Assembly: GCF_040718835.1 (NCBI RefSeq)
Contig: NZ_JBFEFG010000280.1
Coordinates: forward strand, 930,001-994,000
Source of the DNA: Bremerella sp. JC817
Lineage (GTDB): Bacteria; Planctomycetota; Planctomycetia; Pirellulales; Pirellulaceae
DNA: 64,000 nucleotides
Direction of reading: 5' to 3'
The notes under the pieces were generated by a model that was given only the letters and a program-made list of their open reading frames with translations, had not been told where the DNA came from and did not search any database. A program made the position numbers and the translations under genes. Each line of letters starts with the position of its first letter. Position 1 is the first letter of the stretch. Shown here piece after piece: positions 36,868 through 45,789 of the stretch.

Positions 36868-39222
36868 TTACGATTCCGTTGCTTGTTGTCGGTAGAAACG
36901 ATTGGCCAAGACATTCTCTAGACCAAACACAATCACCACGATCAGCATCAGCCAAGGGAACAACGGAACCCCCAGTCGTGCTTTGCCTTGTTCGCGAACG
37001 ATTTGTTCCTGCTGCCGAGCCAGTCGATAGCGACCTGCTCCCAGGATGTCGTCCAGTTGGGCTTCGGTCAGCTTCTCCATCCGCGTAGCGAAGGGAGGAA
37101 GGTTCACACTGAAGCCGGACGACTTGCCGCCGGTCCGGGGACGAACGCGATAGGTTCCCAGGCTGCTGGTGAACGGGATCGTGATCGTACCGGAGTCAGG
37201 CACCACTTCTTGTGGATCGAGTCCGTTCGGCGTGAACAGCAGATGAATTGTGGCCTCTTCGCCGGGGGCCGTTTCGACCGTAGCAACATCGCCGGCGGTA
37301 TAGTTAAATCGTTGTTCGCCACCCCGGACAACGTAGCGAGCCATCTGGTTCGAGAGCACAAAGAACGGCCACGACTGAAACCCGGTGAACAGGGTGTTCC
37401 AGGCATCGTCCGTTGGATCGCTGACCGATGAAAGAAACGTCAGCACGATCCCTTTGCCAAGCCGTTGTTCGATGAGGGCAGGGGCTCCGTTGCTGAACGG
37501 AACGATCGTGTTGCTATCGGTGTCGATATCGGTCAACGACCAGAATCGATCGACCGGAAACTCACGCCACGGAACCGAAGCACCGATGTCGCGGAAAGGA
37601 GACAACACGACATGCTGATATTCGCGCGGGTCGAGATACCAAAGGTTATCGCCGGCTCGCCACTGTCGTGAAAGCTTGCCAGGCAGAACGCTCTGCGGGG
37701 CCTCTTTATCGAAGTCGGCCTTCACGGCGGCGCGTCCCAAAAATAGCATCAAGCCGCCGCCACGCTGCACGAAGCTTTCCAGCGATTCCCAGTTCGCGTC
37801 GGGCATCGGGCCTGGGTCAAGCAGCACGACCGCCTGGTATTCGTCCAGCTTCGCTTGCGTTAAATCGTCTTGCTTGATGATTTCGACCTGGAAGGCTCCT
37901 CGTCCCGCGTCGCGATAACTTCGCGGTGCCAACGCGTTGACCAGATCGCGGCTCTCGGCATTGGCCGACTCGACCACCAGCAGCGACCATGGCGTGCGTG
38001 CTTCGATGGTGAACCAGCGTTTGTTGTCGGCGCTCAGGCCATCATCGCCGAGTAGTTCGACCCAGCCATGATGGGTGCCGGCGGTCAACGAAGGGAGTCG
38101 AAACGGAACGGCGCGAGGCTGCCCGTCGACCAGTTCAATCGTCTGACGATTCCGCCGCGTCGCTTCTGGGACGATCAGCTTGCCGTTCTCGACGATGGGC
38201 AGGCGATCGTCTTGCTTTTCGATGAAGAGTTCGATCGTCTTCGGTTCCGAACTGCCGTCGGCCACGACCTCGGCCTGGAGCATGACGTCTTCGTTCTCTG
38301 AAACGCTCTCCGACGAAAGAACCAGGTCGCTGATCGCCACGTTGCGAACGTCGTCGGCTCCGACATCCACGATGTACAGCGGAATGTCAGGCTGTTCGGC
38401 GAGCTTCGCTTTCAAACGCTGGGCCTGATCGGCATCCCAGGCCGGCGCCGCGAGATCGGTCAGCACGTAGATCTCTTTCCGGGCCAGCGGATGGTCTTGC
38501 AGCATATCCAAGGCGTTATTGGTCAAGTCGATCAGCGACTTGCCACCCACCGCGATCTCGAGCCGCTGCAGCGCTTGCCGAGCTGCACCACGATCAGGAG
38601 CGAAAACGGCCGTTTGACCACGCTGATCGAGAATCGCCATCTCGCTGTCTTCGGGAAGCTGCGATGTCAGCCACATGCCCAACTCTTGGGCTTTCTCCAG
38701 ACGCGTTTGATTCTGATGCCGATACAGCATGCGCGGTGAAGTGTCGGCGATGATCACCGCCGCGACGGGAGCTTCCTGTTCGCCGACGATTGGGCCGCTG
38801 CTGCTGGTCATCGCCATGACGCCGGTGCCGATCGTTCCTAAGCCGACCAGCGCCGTGATCGCGGTCAAAATATAGGCGAGCGTGCGGTTTTCGCCACCCA
38901 GCCATGCCGCGGCCGAGACGAACGCGCCAATTAACAGAATGATGCCGAGCGATCCGGTCAGCACCCATTTGCCAAGTGCCGCCGACGCGACCCCAGGCCG
39001 TGCAAGAGCCGCCACCAGCACCAGCACTGCCAGACAACGCAGGGCGAGCAGTACCCAGTGCTTTAGTTGCAAGCGACGTGTGTTTTGCACGCTGCGTTGC
39101 CGAACGAAACGCAGGGCAGGGAACTCGAGTTGTTTCGGCTGCTGCCGCATTACCAAATGCAGGACGATTGGCACCGCGATAAGCAGGCCTCCCAGCAGCA
39201 GGCCGACGTTGGCGAACTGCAT
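36868..39222 (-). CDS. BatA-type VWA membrane protein
   Basis: The 784-residue protein begins with the BatA N-terminal domain (GLLLGGLLIAVPIVLHL, then EFPALRF and NTRRLQLKH) and has membrane helices near 8-24, 57-75, 90-108 and 117-135. The VWA domain near 150-330 has a degenerate metal site, ADTSPRM, with Arg in place of the last Ser of DxSxS. A glutamine-amidotransferase-like region lies near 430-600, and the tail has one helix near 755-775. It is part of a tight operon: stop and start are within 3 bases of both neighbours. Confidence 0.87.
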   Translation of the reverse strand: MQFANVGLLLGGLLIAVPIVLHLVMRQQPKQLEFPALRFVRQRSVQNTRRLQLKHWVLLALRCLAVLVLVAALARPGVASAALGKWVLTGSLGIILLIGAFVSAAAWLGGENRTLAYILTAITALVGLGTIGTGVMAMTSSSGPIVGEQEAPVAAVIIADTSPRMLYRHQNQTRLEKAQELGMWLTSQLPEDSEMAILDQRGQTAVFAPDRGAARQALQRLEIAVGGKSLIDLTNNALDMLQDHPLARKEIYVLTDLAAPAWDADQAQRLKAKLAEQPDIPLYIVDVGADDVRNVAISDLVLSSESVSENEDVMLQAEVVADGSSEPKTIELFIEKQDDRLPIVENGKLIVPEATRRNRQTIELVDGQPRAVPFRLPSLTAGTHHGWVELLGDDGLSADNKRWFTIEARTPWSLLVVESANAESRDLVNALAPRSYRDAGRGAFQVEIIKQDDLTQAKLDEYQAVVLLDPGPMPDANWESLESFVQRGGGLMLFLGRAAVKADFDKEAPQSVLPGKLSRQWRAGDNLWYLDPREYQHVVLSPFRDIGASVPWREFPVDRFWSLTDIDTDSNTIVPFSNGAPALIEQRLGKGIVLTFLSSVSDPTDDAWNTLFTGFQSWPFFVLSNQMARYVVRGGEQRFNYTAGDVATVETAPGEEATIHLLFTPNGLDPQEVVPDSGTITIPFTSSLGTYRVRPRTGGKSSGFSVNLPPFATRMEKLTEAQLDDILGAGRYRLARQQEQIVREQGKARLGVPLFPWLMLIVVIVFGLENVLANRFYRQQATES

Positions 39223-39225
39223 GGG

Positions 39226-40122
39226 CTAAAACCTCGACTGCCGGCTGATGAGATACTCGGTCAACGCTTTGTCGAACTGCATGCTTGTGTCGAGCTCCAC
39301 GTAGTCGATGCCTGCCTGAAAGCAGTCTTGGCGATACTTGTCGCGGAACGCTTTCAGTTCGGTCTGATAGTCGCGGCGATAGTTGTTGGCGTCGACCTTC
39401 ATTCGCTCTTTCGTTTCGGGATCTTCCAGTTCGACCATGCCATCAAACGGAAAGGTGACTTCCGCTTCGTCCATGATGTGGAACAAGATCACGTCGTGAC
39501 TGCGATGCCGCAGTTGGTACAGGGCACGCATCACTTCGTCGGGTTCGGCCAGCAGATCCGAAAAGATCATCACCACGCTGCGTTGCTTGAGCATGGCCGC
39601 CAATTGCGAAAGGCTGTGCCCGATATCGGTCTCGCCGGTCGGCTTCAAGTTGGCCAGCAGCGAGAGGACATCCCCCAGTTGTTTCCGTTTCGATTTCGGA
39701 GGAAGGCTCGCGCGGATCTTGGTGTCGAAGGTGACCAGCCCAACCGGGTCTTGCTGGTGCACCATCAAATAACAGAGTGCCGCAGCCAGGCTGATGGCGT
39801 AATCGAACTTGGTCATCTCTTGGCGATAGGTGTATGCCATCGAACGACTCAGGTCCATCGCCAGGTAGCCGGTGATGTTCGTTTCCGCTTCGAACTTCTT
39901 GATGTAGTAGCGATCGGTCTTGGCGTAGACCAGCCAGTCGATGTCCTTCGGATCGTCTCCATGTTCGTAGCGACGATGCTCGCTGAACTCGACCGAAAAG
40001 CCATGGTAAGGACTGGCATGCAGACCCTGCAGAAAGCCTTTCACCACGAACTGAGCGCGCAGGTCGAGCCGCGAGATCTGGCGGATCACCTCAGGCTTCA
40101 GATAACTTTCGGCAGTGGTCAA
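39226..40122 (-). CDS. DUF58 domain protein
   Basis: The 298-residue protein matches DUF58: SPYHGFSVEFSEHRRYEHGD (split), DIDWLVYAKTDRYYIKKFE, then a VWA-like segment AMDLSRSM and late MIFSDLLA. It starts 4 bases inside the MoxR stop, so the two are translationally coupled. DUF58 proteins typically work with MoxR ATPases. No membrane segment is seen, so it is probably cytoplasmic. Confidence 0.94.
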   Translation of the reverse strand: MTTAESYLKPEVIRQISRLDLRAQFVVKGFLQGLHASPYHGFSVEFSEHRRYEHGDDPKDIDWLVYAKTDRYYIKKFEAETNITGYLAMDLSRSMAYTYRQEMTKFDYAISLAAALCYLMVHQQDPVGLVTFDTKIRASLPPKSKRKQLGDVLSLLANLKPTGETDIGHSLSQLAAMLKQRSVVMIFSDLLAEPDEVMRALYQLRHRSHDVILFHIMDEAEVTFPFDGMVELEDPETKERMKVDANNYRRDYQTELKAFRDKYRQDCFQAGIDYVELDTSMQFDKALTEYLISRQSRF

Positions 40123-41135
40123 CGGTCAAACTTTTCGATCTTGGGTTCGGGGATTTCTTCCAGCAGCCGCGTGATGACATCGACGTTGGTCATGCCTTCG
40201 GCTTGGGCCTGGAAGTTGGTTCCGATGCGGTGACGCAGCACCGGAATGGCGATCTTCTTGACATCTTCGATCGCGACCGAGAAGCGGCCTTCCATGGCGG
40301 CGATTGCCTTGCCGCCATTGATCAGATTCTGCCCGGCACGCGGACCGGCACCCCAGTCGACCAGTTCTTTGATGAATTGAGGTGCTTCGGAGTCGCGGGG
40401 CCGCGTGGCACGCACCAGCCGGGCCACATACTTGATCACGTATTCACTGACCGCCACCGATTGAACCAGCTTTTGAATGTTGAGGATCGCTCGGCTGGAA
40501 AACACCTTGCGAACTTCGACTCGTTCCTGACGCGTGGTCGCCATCAAGATTCGTTCTTCTTCGTCGAGCGAAGGATAGTCGATGATGATATTGAACATGA
40601 AACGGTCGAGCTGGGCTTCCGGTAACGGATAGGTCCCTTCCTGCTCGATCGGGTTTTGCGTGGCGATGGTGAAGAACGGCTCGGGCAGGTCCATCGTTTC
40701 ACGGCCGACGGTCACTTCACGCTCTTGCATCGCTTGCAGCAGCGAGGCTTGCGTCTTCGGAGGCGTACGGTTGATTTCGTCCGCCAGCAGAATGTTGGTG
40801 AAGACCGGACCTTCGACAAAGCGGAAGTTGCGGCGACCATCTTCGTCTTCTTCCAGCACGTTGGTGCCGGTGATGTCGGAAGGCATCAGGTCAGGCGTGA
40901 ACTGAATACGCTTGAACTGCATGTCGAGCACCTTGGCCAGCGTGCTGACCATCAAGGTCTTCGCCAGCCCGGGCACCCCTTCCAGCAAACAGTGACCGCG
41001 CGTAAAAATGGCCGCGAACAGTTGCTCGATGACTTCGTCTTGTCCAACGATTACCTTCTGCAGCTCTTGCTGCATCACGATGCGTTGTTGTTTGAACTCT
41101 TGAAGAACTTCGCCCAGGTTTCTGGTTTTGCCCAC
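40119..41135 (-). CDS. MoxR-family AAA+ ATPase
   Basis: The 338-residue AAA+ ATPase has Walker A GVPGLAKT (53-60), Walker B LLADEIN (116-122), a sensor ATQNPIEQEGTYPLPEAQLDRF (split) and the C-terminal lid. It heads the operon MoxR, DUF58, BatA-type VWA, VWA. MoxR proteins assist folding or assembly of partner complexes. Its promoter must lie in the 352-base gap shared with the DUF4159 gene. Confidence 0.95.
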   Translation of the reverse strand: MGKTRNLGEVLQEFKQQRIVMQQELQKVIVGQDEVIEQLFAAIFTRGHCLLEGVPGLAKTLMVSTLAKVLDMQFKRIQFTPDLMPSDITGTNVLEEDEDGRRNFRFVEGPVFTNILLADEINRTPPKTQASLLQAMQEREVTVGRETMDLPEPFFTIATQNPIEQEGTYPLPEAQLDRFMFNIIIDYPSLDEEERILMATTRQERVEVRKVFSSRAILNIQKLVQSVAVSEYVIKYVARLVRATRPRDSEAPQFIKELVDWGAGPRAGQNLINGGKAIAAMEGRFSVAIEDVKKIAIPVLRHRIGTNFQAQAEGMTNVDVITRLLEEIPEPKIEKFDR

Positions 41136-41487
41136 AATAGACGCCTTGTCTCGGATGGGAATCGTCGATGTTGAATAGGTAACGCTGGAAAGCGAAAGCC
41201 AAAAGTGGCGACTGGTTTGTACCAGCCACCTCGCCCGAAGGGGGCGTCTCAGGCGATCTTAGGGCAGCGAAAGCCTCGATAGCTTGCCCAATGTTCGCAA
41301 GTTGGGCCATTGTAAGTTACGCGAGGGAAGAGATTTGGTTTCCGTCGAACAAAACGAGCAACGCCGCCCAGTGATTGTAGAAACGTCCTTCCAACGAAAC
41401 AACGCATCGGCATGTTGCTTGTGTCTTCGGAAGGGAATCCTAAGATGAAAAGAAGCAATCGCGACGTGTCCCTGGGAGAACTGCCGT
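41136..41487. other. Divergent intergenic region between MoxR and the DUF4159 gene
   Basis: No gene, terminator or clear promoter pair was seen in these 352 bases. It separates the two divergent arms of the MoxR cluster. Confidence 0.45.
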
Positions 41488-43851
41488 TTGTTCCCGCTGA
41501 GAATCACTAGCTGCTGCACTCTGATTGTGGCATTTTTTCTGCTTACGCCGACTTTGCAGGCGCAGCGTGCGCCAACGCGCGGTGGGGTTACCCCGCAAGA
41601 TGTACGCGACGCCATGGATCGCGCGATTCGCTATCTTAAGCAGGCGCAAAAGTCGGATGGAAGTTGGCCAAATTACCACGACTTCGACGGGGGGGTAACA
41701 TCGCTCGTTACTTTGGCACTTTTGGAATCGGGCGTCCCGAAAGATGACCCGGTCATTCAAAAAGCGCTCACCTCGTTGAGGAACACACGCCCTCAAAAGA
41801 CCTATGCCTTGTCGCTGCAGACGATGGTCTTTTGTGCCGTCGACCCGGAAAAAGATCTGCAGCTCATCAAATCGAATGCCGCGTTGCTGGAAAGCTTTCA
41901 GGTCGAATCTGGCGAACGTGCTGGCTTGTGGAGCTATGGCGCGACGCAGGGTGGCCCTGGCGTGGGCGACAACAGTAATAGTCAGTTCGCCCTGCTGGCA
42001 CTCGACGAAGCGGCCGAGCATGGTGCCCAGGTCAAAGAGCAAACCTGGCGTCGCGCCTTCTTTCGCTGGGAATCGATGCAAAACGGTAGTGGATCATGGG
42101 GTTATTATCCGGGAGCCCCTGGCACCGGAAGCATGACCTGTGCTGGTATCACGTCGATGATCATCACGACTAAACGCCTGGAACAAGGCGACGTCGAAAT
42201 CAACGGCGATAACGTCAATTGCTGCCTGCCGCTCAAGCAGGAATCGTCGGTCGATCGCGGCTTCGATTGGCTGGCCCGCAACATGACCCTGCGAACGAAT
42301 CCATCGGAAGGTGGCGGCGGCGGAAACTCGCTGTTGTATTACCTCTATGGGATCGAGCGTGTTGGACGCTTGAGCGGCCGACGATTTCTCGGAACGCACG
42401 ACTGGTATCGCGAAGGGGCCGAACTGCTGGTTGCCTGGCAAGACCGACTCCAGGGAAGCTGGAAGGGGACCGGCGTCGTCGAACTCGATAACCCGCTCAT
42501 CTCGACCAGCTTCGCTTTGCTGTTCCTGGCGAAGGGGCGTCGCCCGGTGCTGGTGTCGAAGCTGCGTTACACGGCGAACGCGGACTGGAATCCACATCGC
42601 CACGATCTGCACAATTTGAATCACTACGTCGAAGGCTTGTGGAAGCAGCATATGACCTGGCAGGTCATCGACCTGGGCGCGGTGAAGTCGGCCGAAGAGA
42701 TGCTGCAGACGCCGGTGCTGTGGATCAGTGCGAAAGATGGCTTCCAGATCAACGCCAAGAATGAAGAACTGCTCCGCCAGTACATCGAAGGGGGCGGATT
42801 CCTGTTCGCCGAAGCAGGCTGCGGTGGAAAGAAGTTCGACGAGGACTTCCGGGCGATGCTCAAACGTATTCTGCCTGACAGTGCGATGCGATTGCTGCCG
42901 CCGGATCATCCGGTCTGGTTCGCCGAAGAGCCAGTGAACGCGGACTATGCGATGCCGCTGTATGGTCTGGATGCATGTTGCCGCACAAGTGTCGTGTATA
43001 CGCCGGGCGATTTGAGCTGCTACTGGGAATTGTCTGGCAGCCGCAGCTTTGTCGACGATCCATCGATTTCTCAGAAGGTTCGCGATCAGGTCAAAGCGGC
43101 CAACGCGATTGGTGCTAACGTGTTGGCTTACGCCACCGGTCGCCAGTTGAAAGATAAGCTGGAACGCGTCGAGTTGACCACCGGCGCTGGTGTCGAAGAC
43201 TCGACCAATCGTAATCTGCTCAAGATCGCGAAGGTGCAACACGTGGGTGGCTCGGACGATGCCCCGGCGGCGTTGGCGAACATGGTCCGCGTGGCAGGCG
43301 ATCACCTGAAGGTTCGGTTCGATCTCGAAAAGAAGATGGTAACGCTCGCCGACGAGTCGCACCAATACTATCCGCTGCTGTTCATGCATGGACGTCGCGA
43401 CTTCGGTCTCAACACCGAACAGCGAAAGAACTTGAAAGAGTACCTGGAACGGGGCGGTTTTCTGTTCGCGGACTCGATCTGTGCCAGCCAGCCATTCACT
43501 ACGGCGTTCCGCCGAGAGCTGGCGACGATCTTCCCTGGGGCGAAGCTCGAAGCGATTCCGATCGATCACCCGATGCTTTCGGAAGAGTATGGCGGTTATG
43601 ACCTCAGCAGCGTCACGCTCAACGATCCGCAAACCCGCGGTAGCGACGAAGGTGGCTTGAAATCGGTGCAGCGGCAAACGACGCCGGAACTGGAAGGCTT
43701 GTGGATCGACGGCCGCCTGGCGGTGGTCTTCAGCCCGAACGATCTGAGCTGCGCGATGGAGAGTGGCACTTCGCTGCAGTGTAAAGGCTATGTGAAAGAA
43801 GACGCGGCCCGCATTGCGACCAACATCTTGCTGTATGCCATGCAGCAGTAA
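41488..43851 (+). CDS. Secreted DUF4159 protein with prenyltransferase-like repeats
   Basis: The 787-residue protein starts at TTG, with GGGAGA 8 bases upstream, and has a signal peptide (cleavage near LQAQ). The first half (about 30-350) has alpha/alpha-barrel repeats like squalene/prenyltransferase domains, with SDGSWPNY and GSGSWGYYPG. The second half has two DUF4159 modules: the first near residues 365-565, the second near 615-785, each with GGGFLFAE or RGGFLFADSI and DHPVW or DHPML. It is divergent from the MoxR operon and belongs to that cluster by content. Confidence 0.9.
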   Translation: MFPLRITSCCTLIVAFFLLTPTLQAQRAPTRGGVTPQDVRDAMDRAIRYLKQAQKSDGSWPNYHDFDGGVTSLVTLALLESGVPKDDPVIQKALTSLRNTRPQKTYALSLQTMVFCAVDPEKDLQLIKSNAALLESFQVESGERAGLWSYGATQGGPGVGDNSNSQFALLALDEAAEHGAQVKEQTWRRAFFRWESMQNGSGSWGYYPGAPGTGSMTCAGITSMIITTKRLEQGDVEINGDNVNCCLPLKQESSVDRGFDWLARNMTLRTNPSEGGGGGNSLLYYLYGIERVGRLSGRRFLGTHDWYREGAELLVAWQDRLQGSWKGTGVVELDNPLISTSFALLFLAKGRRPVLVSKLRYTANADWNPHRHDLHNLNHYVEGLWKQHMTWQVIDLGAVKSAEEMLQTPVLWISAKDGFQINAKNEELLRQYIEGGGFLFAEAGCGGKKFDEDFRAMLKRILPDSAMRLLPPDHPVWFAEEPVNADYAMPLYGLDACCRTSVVYTPGDLSCYWELSGSRSFVDDPSISQKVRDQVKAANAIGANVLAYATGRQLKDKLERVELTTGAGVEDSTNRNLLKIAKVQHVGGSDDAPAALANMVRVAGDHLKVRFDLEKKMVTLADESHQYYPLLFMHGRRDFGLNTEQRKNLKEYLERGGFLFADSICASQPFTTAFRRELATIFPGAKLEAIPIDHPMLSEEYGGYDLSSVTLNDPQTRGSDEGGLKSVQRQTTPELEGLWIDGRLAVVFSPNDLSCAMESGTSLQCKGYVKEDAARIATNILLYAMQQ

Positions 43852-43908
43852 CGACCGTCGGCCGCTGCATTTCTTTGAGCTCCCGTCGGGCAGAACCGAC
43901 CGCGCATC

Positions 43909-43941
43909 AAAAAGCGAGACTCGCGTGGGTGCGAGTCTCGC
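43909..43941 (-). terminator. Intrinsic terminator of the lipoprotein/DUF1559 unit
   Basis: GCGAGACTCGC (43914-43924) pairs with GCGAGTCTCGC (43931-43941), an 11-bp perfect stem. On the minus strand five T residues follow (43909-43913). Confidence 0.88.
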
Positions 43942-43958
43942 TCTGTTTCTTGTCCGAC

Positions 43959-44414
43959 TTACTTCGAGAGATCGAAGCTCAGCTCGTTGTCGCCGGCAGA
44001 GATGGTCGCGGTCAAACCGCTGGTCGCTGGGTTGGCGTAGCGAAGCGGCAGGATATTCTTGCCGGTCACAATGCCGCCCGATTCGGAAGGTCGATCGGAA
44101 GAACCTCCGGCGCCCGCTTTACTGTCGGCGCTTGGCTCCGAGATCGAGTTAATCGCGATCGTCGCTTCCCCGACCGGAACGCCATCGTTCTGCTCGAAGG
44201 TCGAAACGTTCACGATCTGGCCATCGACAATCTGTCCGTAGGCGGGACGATTGCCTGAGACTTCGATGATGATCGTGCCATTTTTCAGCGGCTTTCCCTG
44301 GTAGGTCACCGTGCCATGGACCTGGGCCAGGTTATGTCCGCCTGAGCAGCCACCGGCACCAGCGATGATGGCAACCAGGGCGAAGTGAACCAGGAAATAC
44401 GCAGCGTATCTCAT
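43959..44414 (-). CDS. Small secreted lipoprotein-like protein
   Basis: The 151-residue protein has a hydrophobic start ending GAGGC (Cys23), an atypical lipobox. The body has GTVTYQGKPLKNGTIIIEV, typical of carboxypeptidase-regulatory-like folds, then a Ser/Gly-rich linker. It follows a DUF1559 gene by 54 bases on the same strand, a frequent arrangement in planctomycetes. Confidence 0.78.
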   Translation of the reverse strand: MRYAAYFLVHFALVAIIAGAGGCSGGHNLAQVHGTVTYQGKPLKNGTIIIEVSGNRPAYGQIVDGQIVNVSTFEQNDGVPVGEATIAINSISEPSADSKAGAGGSSDRPSESGGIVTGKNILPLRYANPATSGLTATISAGDNELSFDLSK

Positions 44415-44468
44415 GTGATTACCCTTGTCTTGAAGATGCGTTGCGAAGGGAGGCCTTCGACATCCAGG

Positions 44469-45413
44469 TTATTGAAAGCCTTGAACCACTTCGCCACCGC
44501 TACGCGACGCACCGGCACGGTAAGCAGCACCATCCATGGTTTCTGGCAGGAAGCGAACCGAGCCATCGCACAGCAGGAAGTTGGCGCCGCCTGGGTGGAA
44601 GCTGCGGAAGTTGATGTTCTCGCGCCAATGAGAAACCGTTGGGCCGAGCGTTCCCTGGAGGAACTCGCGATTGCGATGATTGATCGGGAAGGCGGTATTG
44701 GCGAAGCATTCGGCTCCCCAGTTCTGCCAGTTCGACCATGCACCGACGCATTCGCCCAACAGGTAAGTATGCGAAAGGCCGTCGTTGATTTCCGCGAACT
44801 TGGCGCCGTAGTCCATCGTGCCGATCACGCCGCGCGGGATCAGGATGTCGTTACCTGCGTTGGTTGCCGTCACGCCGACACCAGCGATGCCGGTTTCATT
44901 CGGGTAGTCGCCGATGTTAGCCGCATAGTCCGATTCCGAGATTTCCCAGCCAGGATCAAAGTCGTGCTGAACCGCAGCCGCGTGGCTTTGCGAGTTGGAA
45001 GGGCAGTGGAACTGAGGATGTTCCATTCGCATGAACTTGTAGTTACAGATAACGCTCGGGTCGTCCATCATCGACACGTTCCAGCCGCTGGGGCGATCCC
45101 AGGCTGGTTTCGTGAAATCGAGCTGATCGAAGATCACGCTCTGTTCCATGTGGGCCATGATACGTGGAGCCCAACCCCATTCGCGACGCTGCGAACCAGT
45201 CAGGTCCGAGTTACATGGTGGCAACTGGCCGAAGGTGTCGTGATAGTTGTGCATCGCCAGGCCCAACTGCTTCATCTGGTTGGTGCACTGCATTCGGCGA
45301 GCGGCTTCCCGCGCTTGTTGCACGGCTGGAAGTAACAAGGCGATTAACACACCAATGATGGCGATCACCACCAACAGTTCGACGAGGGTAAAACCCCGCA
45401 CAGGTCGAGACAT
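44469..45413 (-). CDS. DUF1559 prepilin-like protein
   Basis: The 314-residue protein begins [19 protein letters not shown], a type IV prepilin-type leader with cleavage after Gly7, then a hydrophobic helix and EAARRMQC. Near the C-terminus FHPGGANFLLCDG is the H-X9-DG motif of the family. It would be processed by a prepilin peptidase and exported. It precedes the lipoprotein gene. No EF-hand-like loop is present, unlike the two relatives at 49.8 and 51.5 kb. Confidence 0.93.
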   Translation of the reverse strand: MSRPVRGFTLVELLVVIAIIGVLIALLLPAVQQAREAARRMQCTNQMKQLGLAMHNYHDTFGQLPPCNSDLTGSQRREWGWAPRIMAHMEQSVIFDQLDFTKPAWDRPSGWNVSMMDDPSVICNYKFMRMEHPQFHCPSNSQSHAAAVQHDFDPGWEISESDYAANIGDYPNETGIAGVGVTATNAGNDILIPRGVIGTMDYGAKFAEINDGLSHTYLLGECVGAWSNWQNWGAECFANTAFPINHRNREFLQGTLGPTVSHWRENINFRSFHPGGANFLLCDGSVRFLPETMDGAAYRAGASRSGGEVVQGFQ

Positions 45414-45789
45414 CGTAACGCTCCTTGAAAAGCACGTTGTGGAGGAACAATAGGATAAATTGATGGAGCTTGGCAGATTGGGCGTAACGCAGTCTACTGT
45501 TGGAATAATTCCCGATCAACTAGAAATTTAGCAAAAATGCGCAGTCCGGCCCTTCTGGCTGGCTCGGATTTGTGTAGATCAGGGGATCCCGATAAGAAAT
45601 CACACCGATTACCGCTAGTTTAGCGTAGAATCGCACATTAGGCATATCGGGCGATAAATGGGTTCTTCTGGGGGGTCAGGCCTGAAAAAACTGGCGCACG
45701 AAAGAGACACGCCCTCCACAACCTGGGGGCGTGTTTCGCCATTTTTGAAACCGGGCGACGACGAGCGATCGACAGAAGATCGCCCGAAA
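45414..45789. other. Intergenic region with a hairpin terminator
   Basis: About 376 bases between the PilM-like stop and the DUF1559 start. ACACGCCC (45707-45714) pairs with GGGCGTGT (45727-45734); it lies 56 bases past the PilM-like stop and is its probable terminator. Otherwise I see no gene. Confidence 0.5.

Noticed and set aside
42094..43677. Minus-strand frame of 527 codons opposite the DUF4159 gene
   Set aside because: Shadow frame; the plus-strand protein has signal peptide and DUF4159 landmarks.
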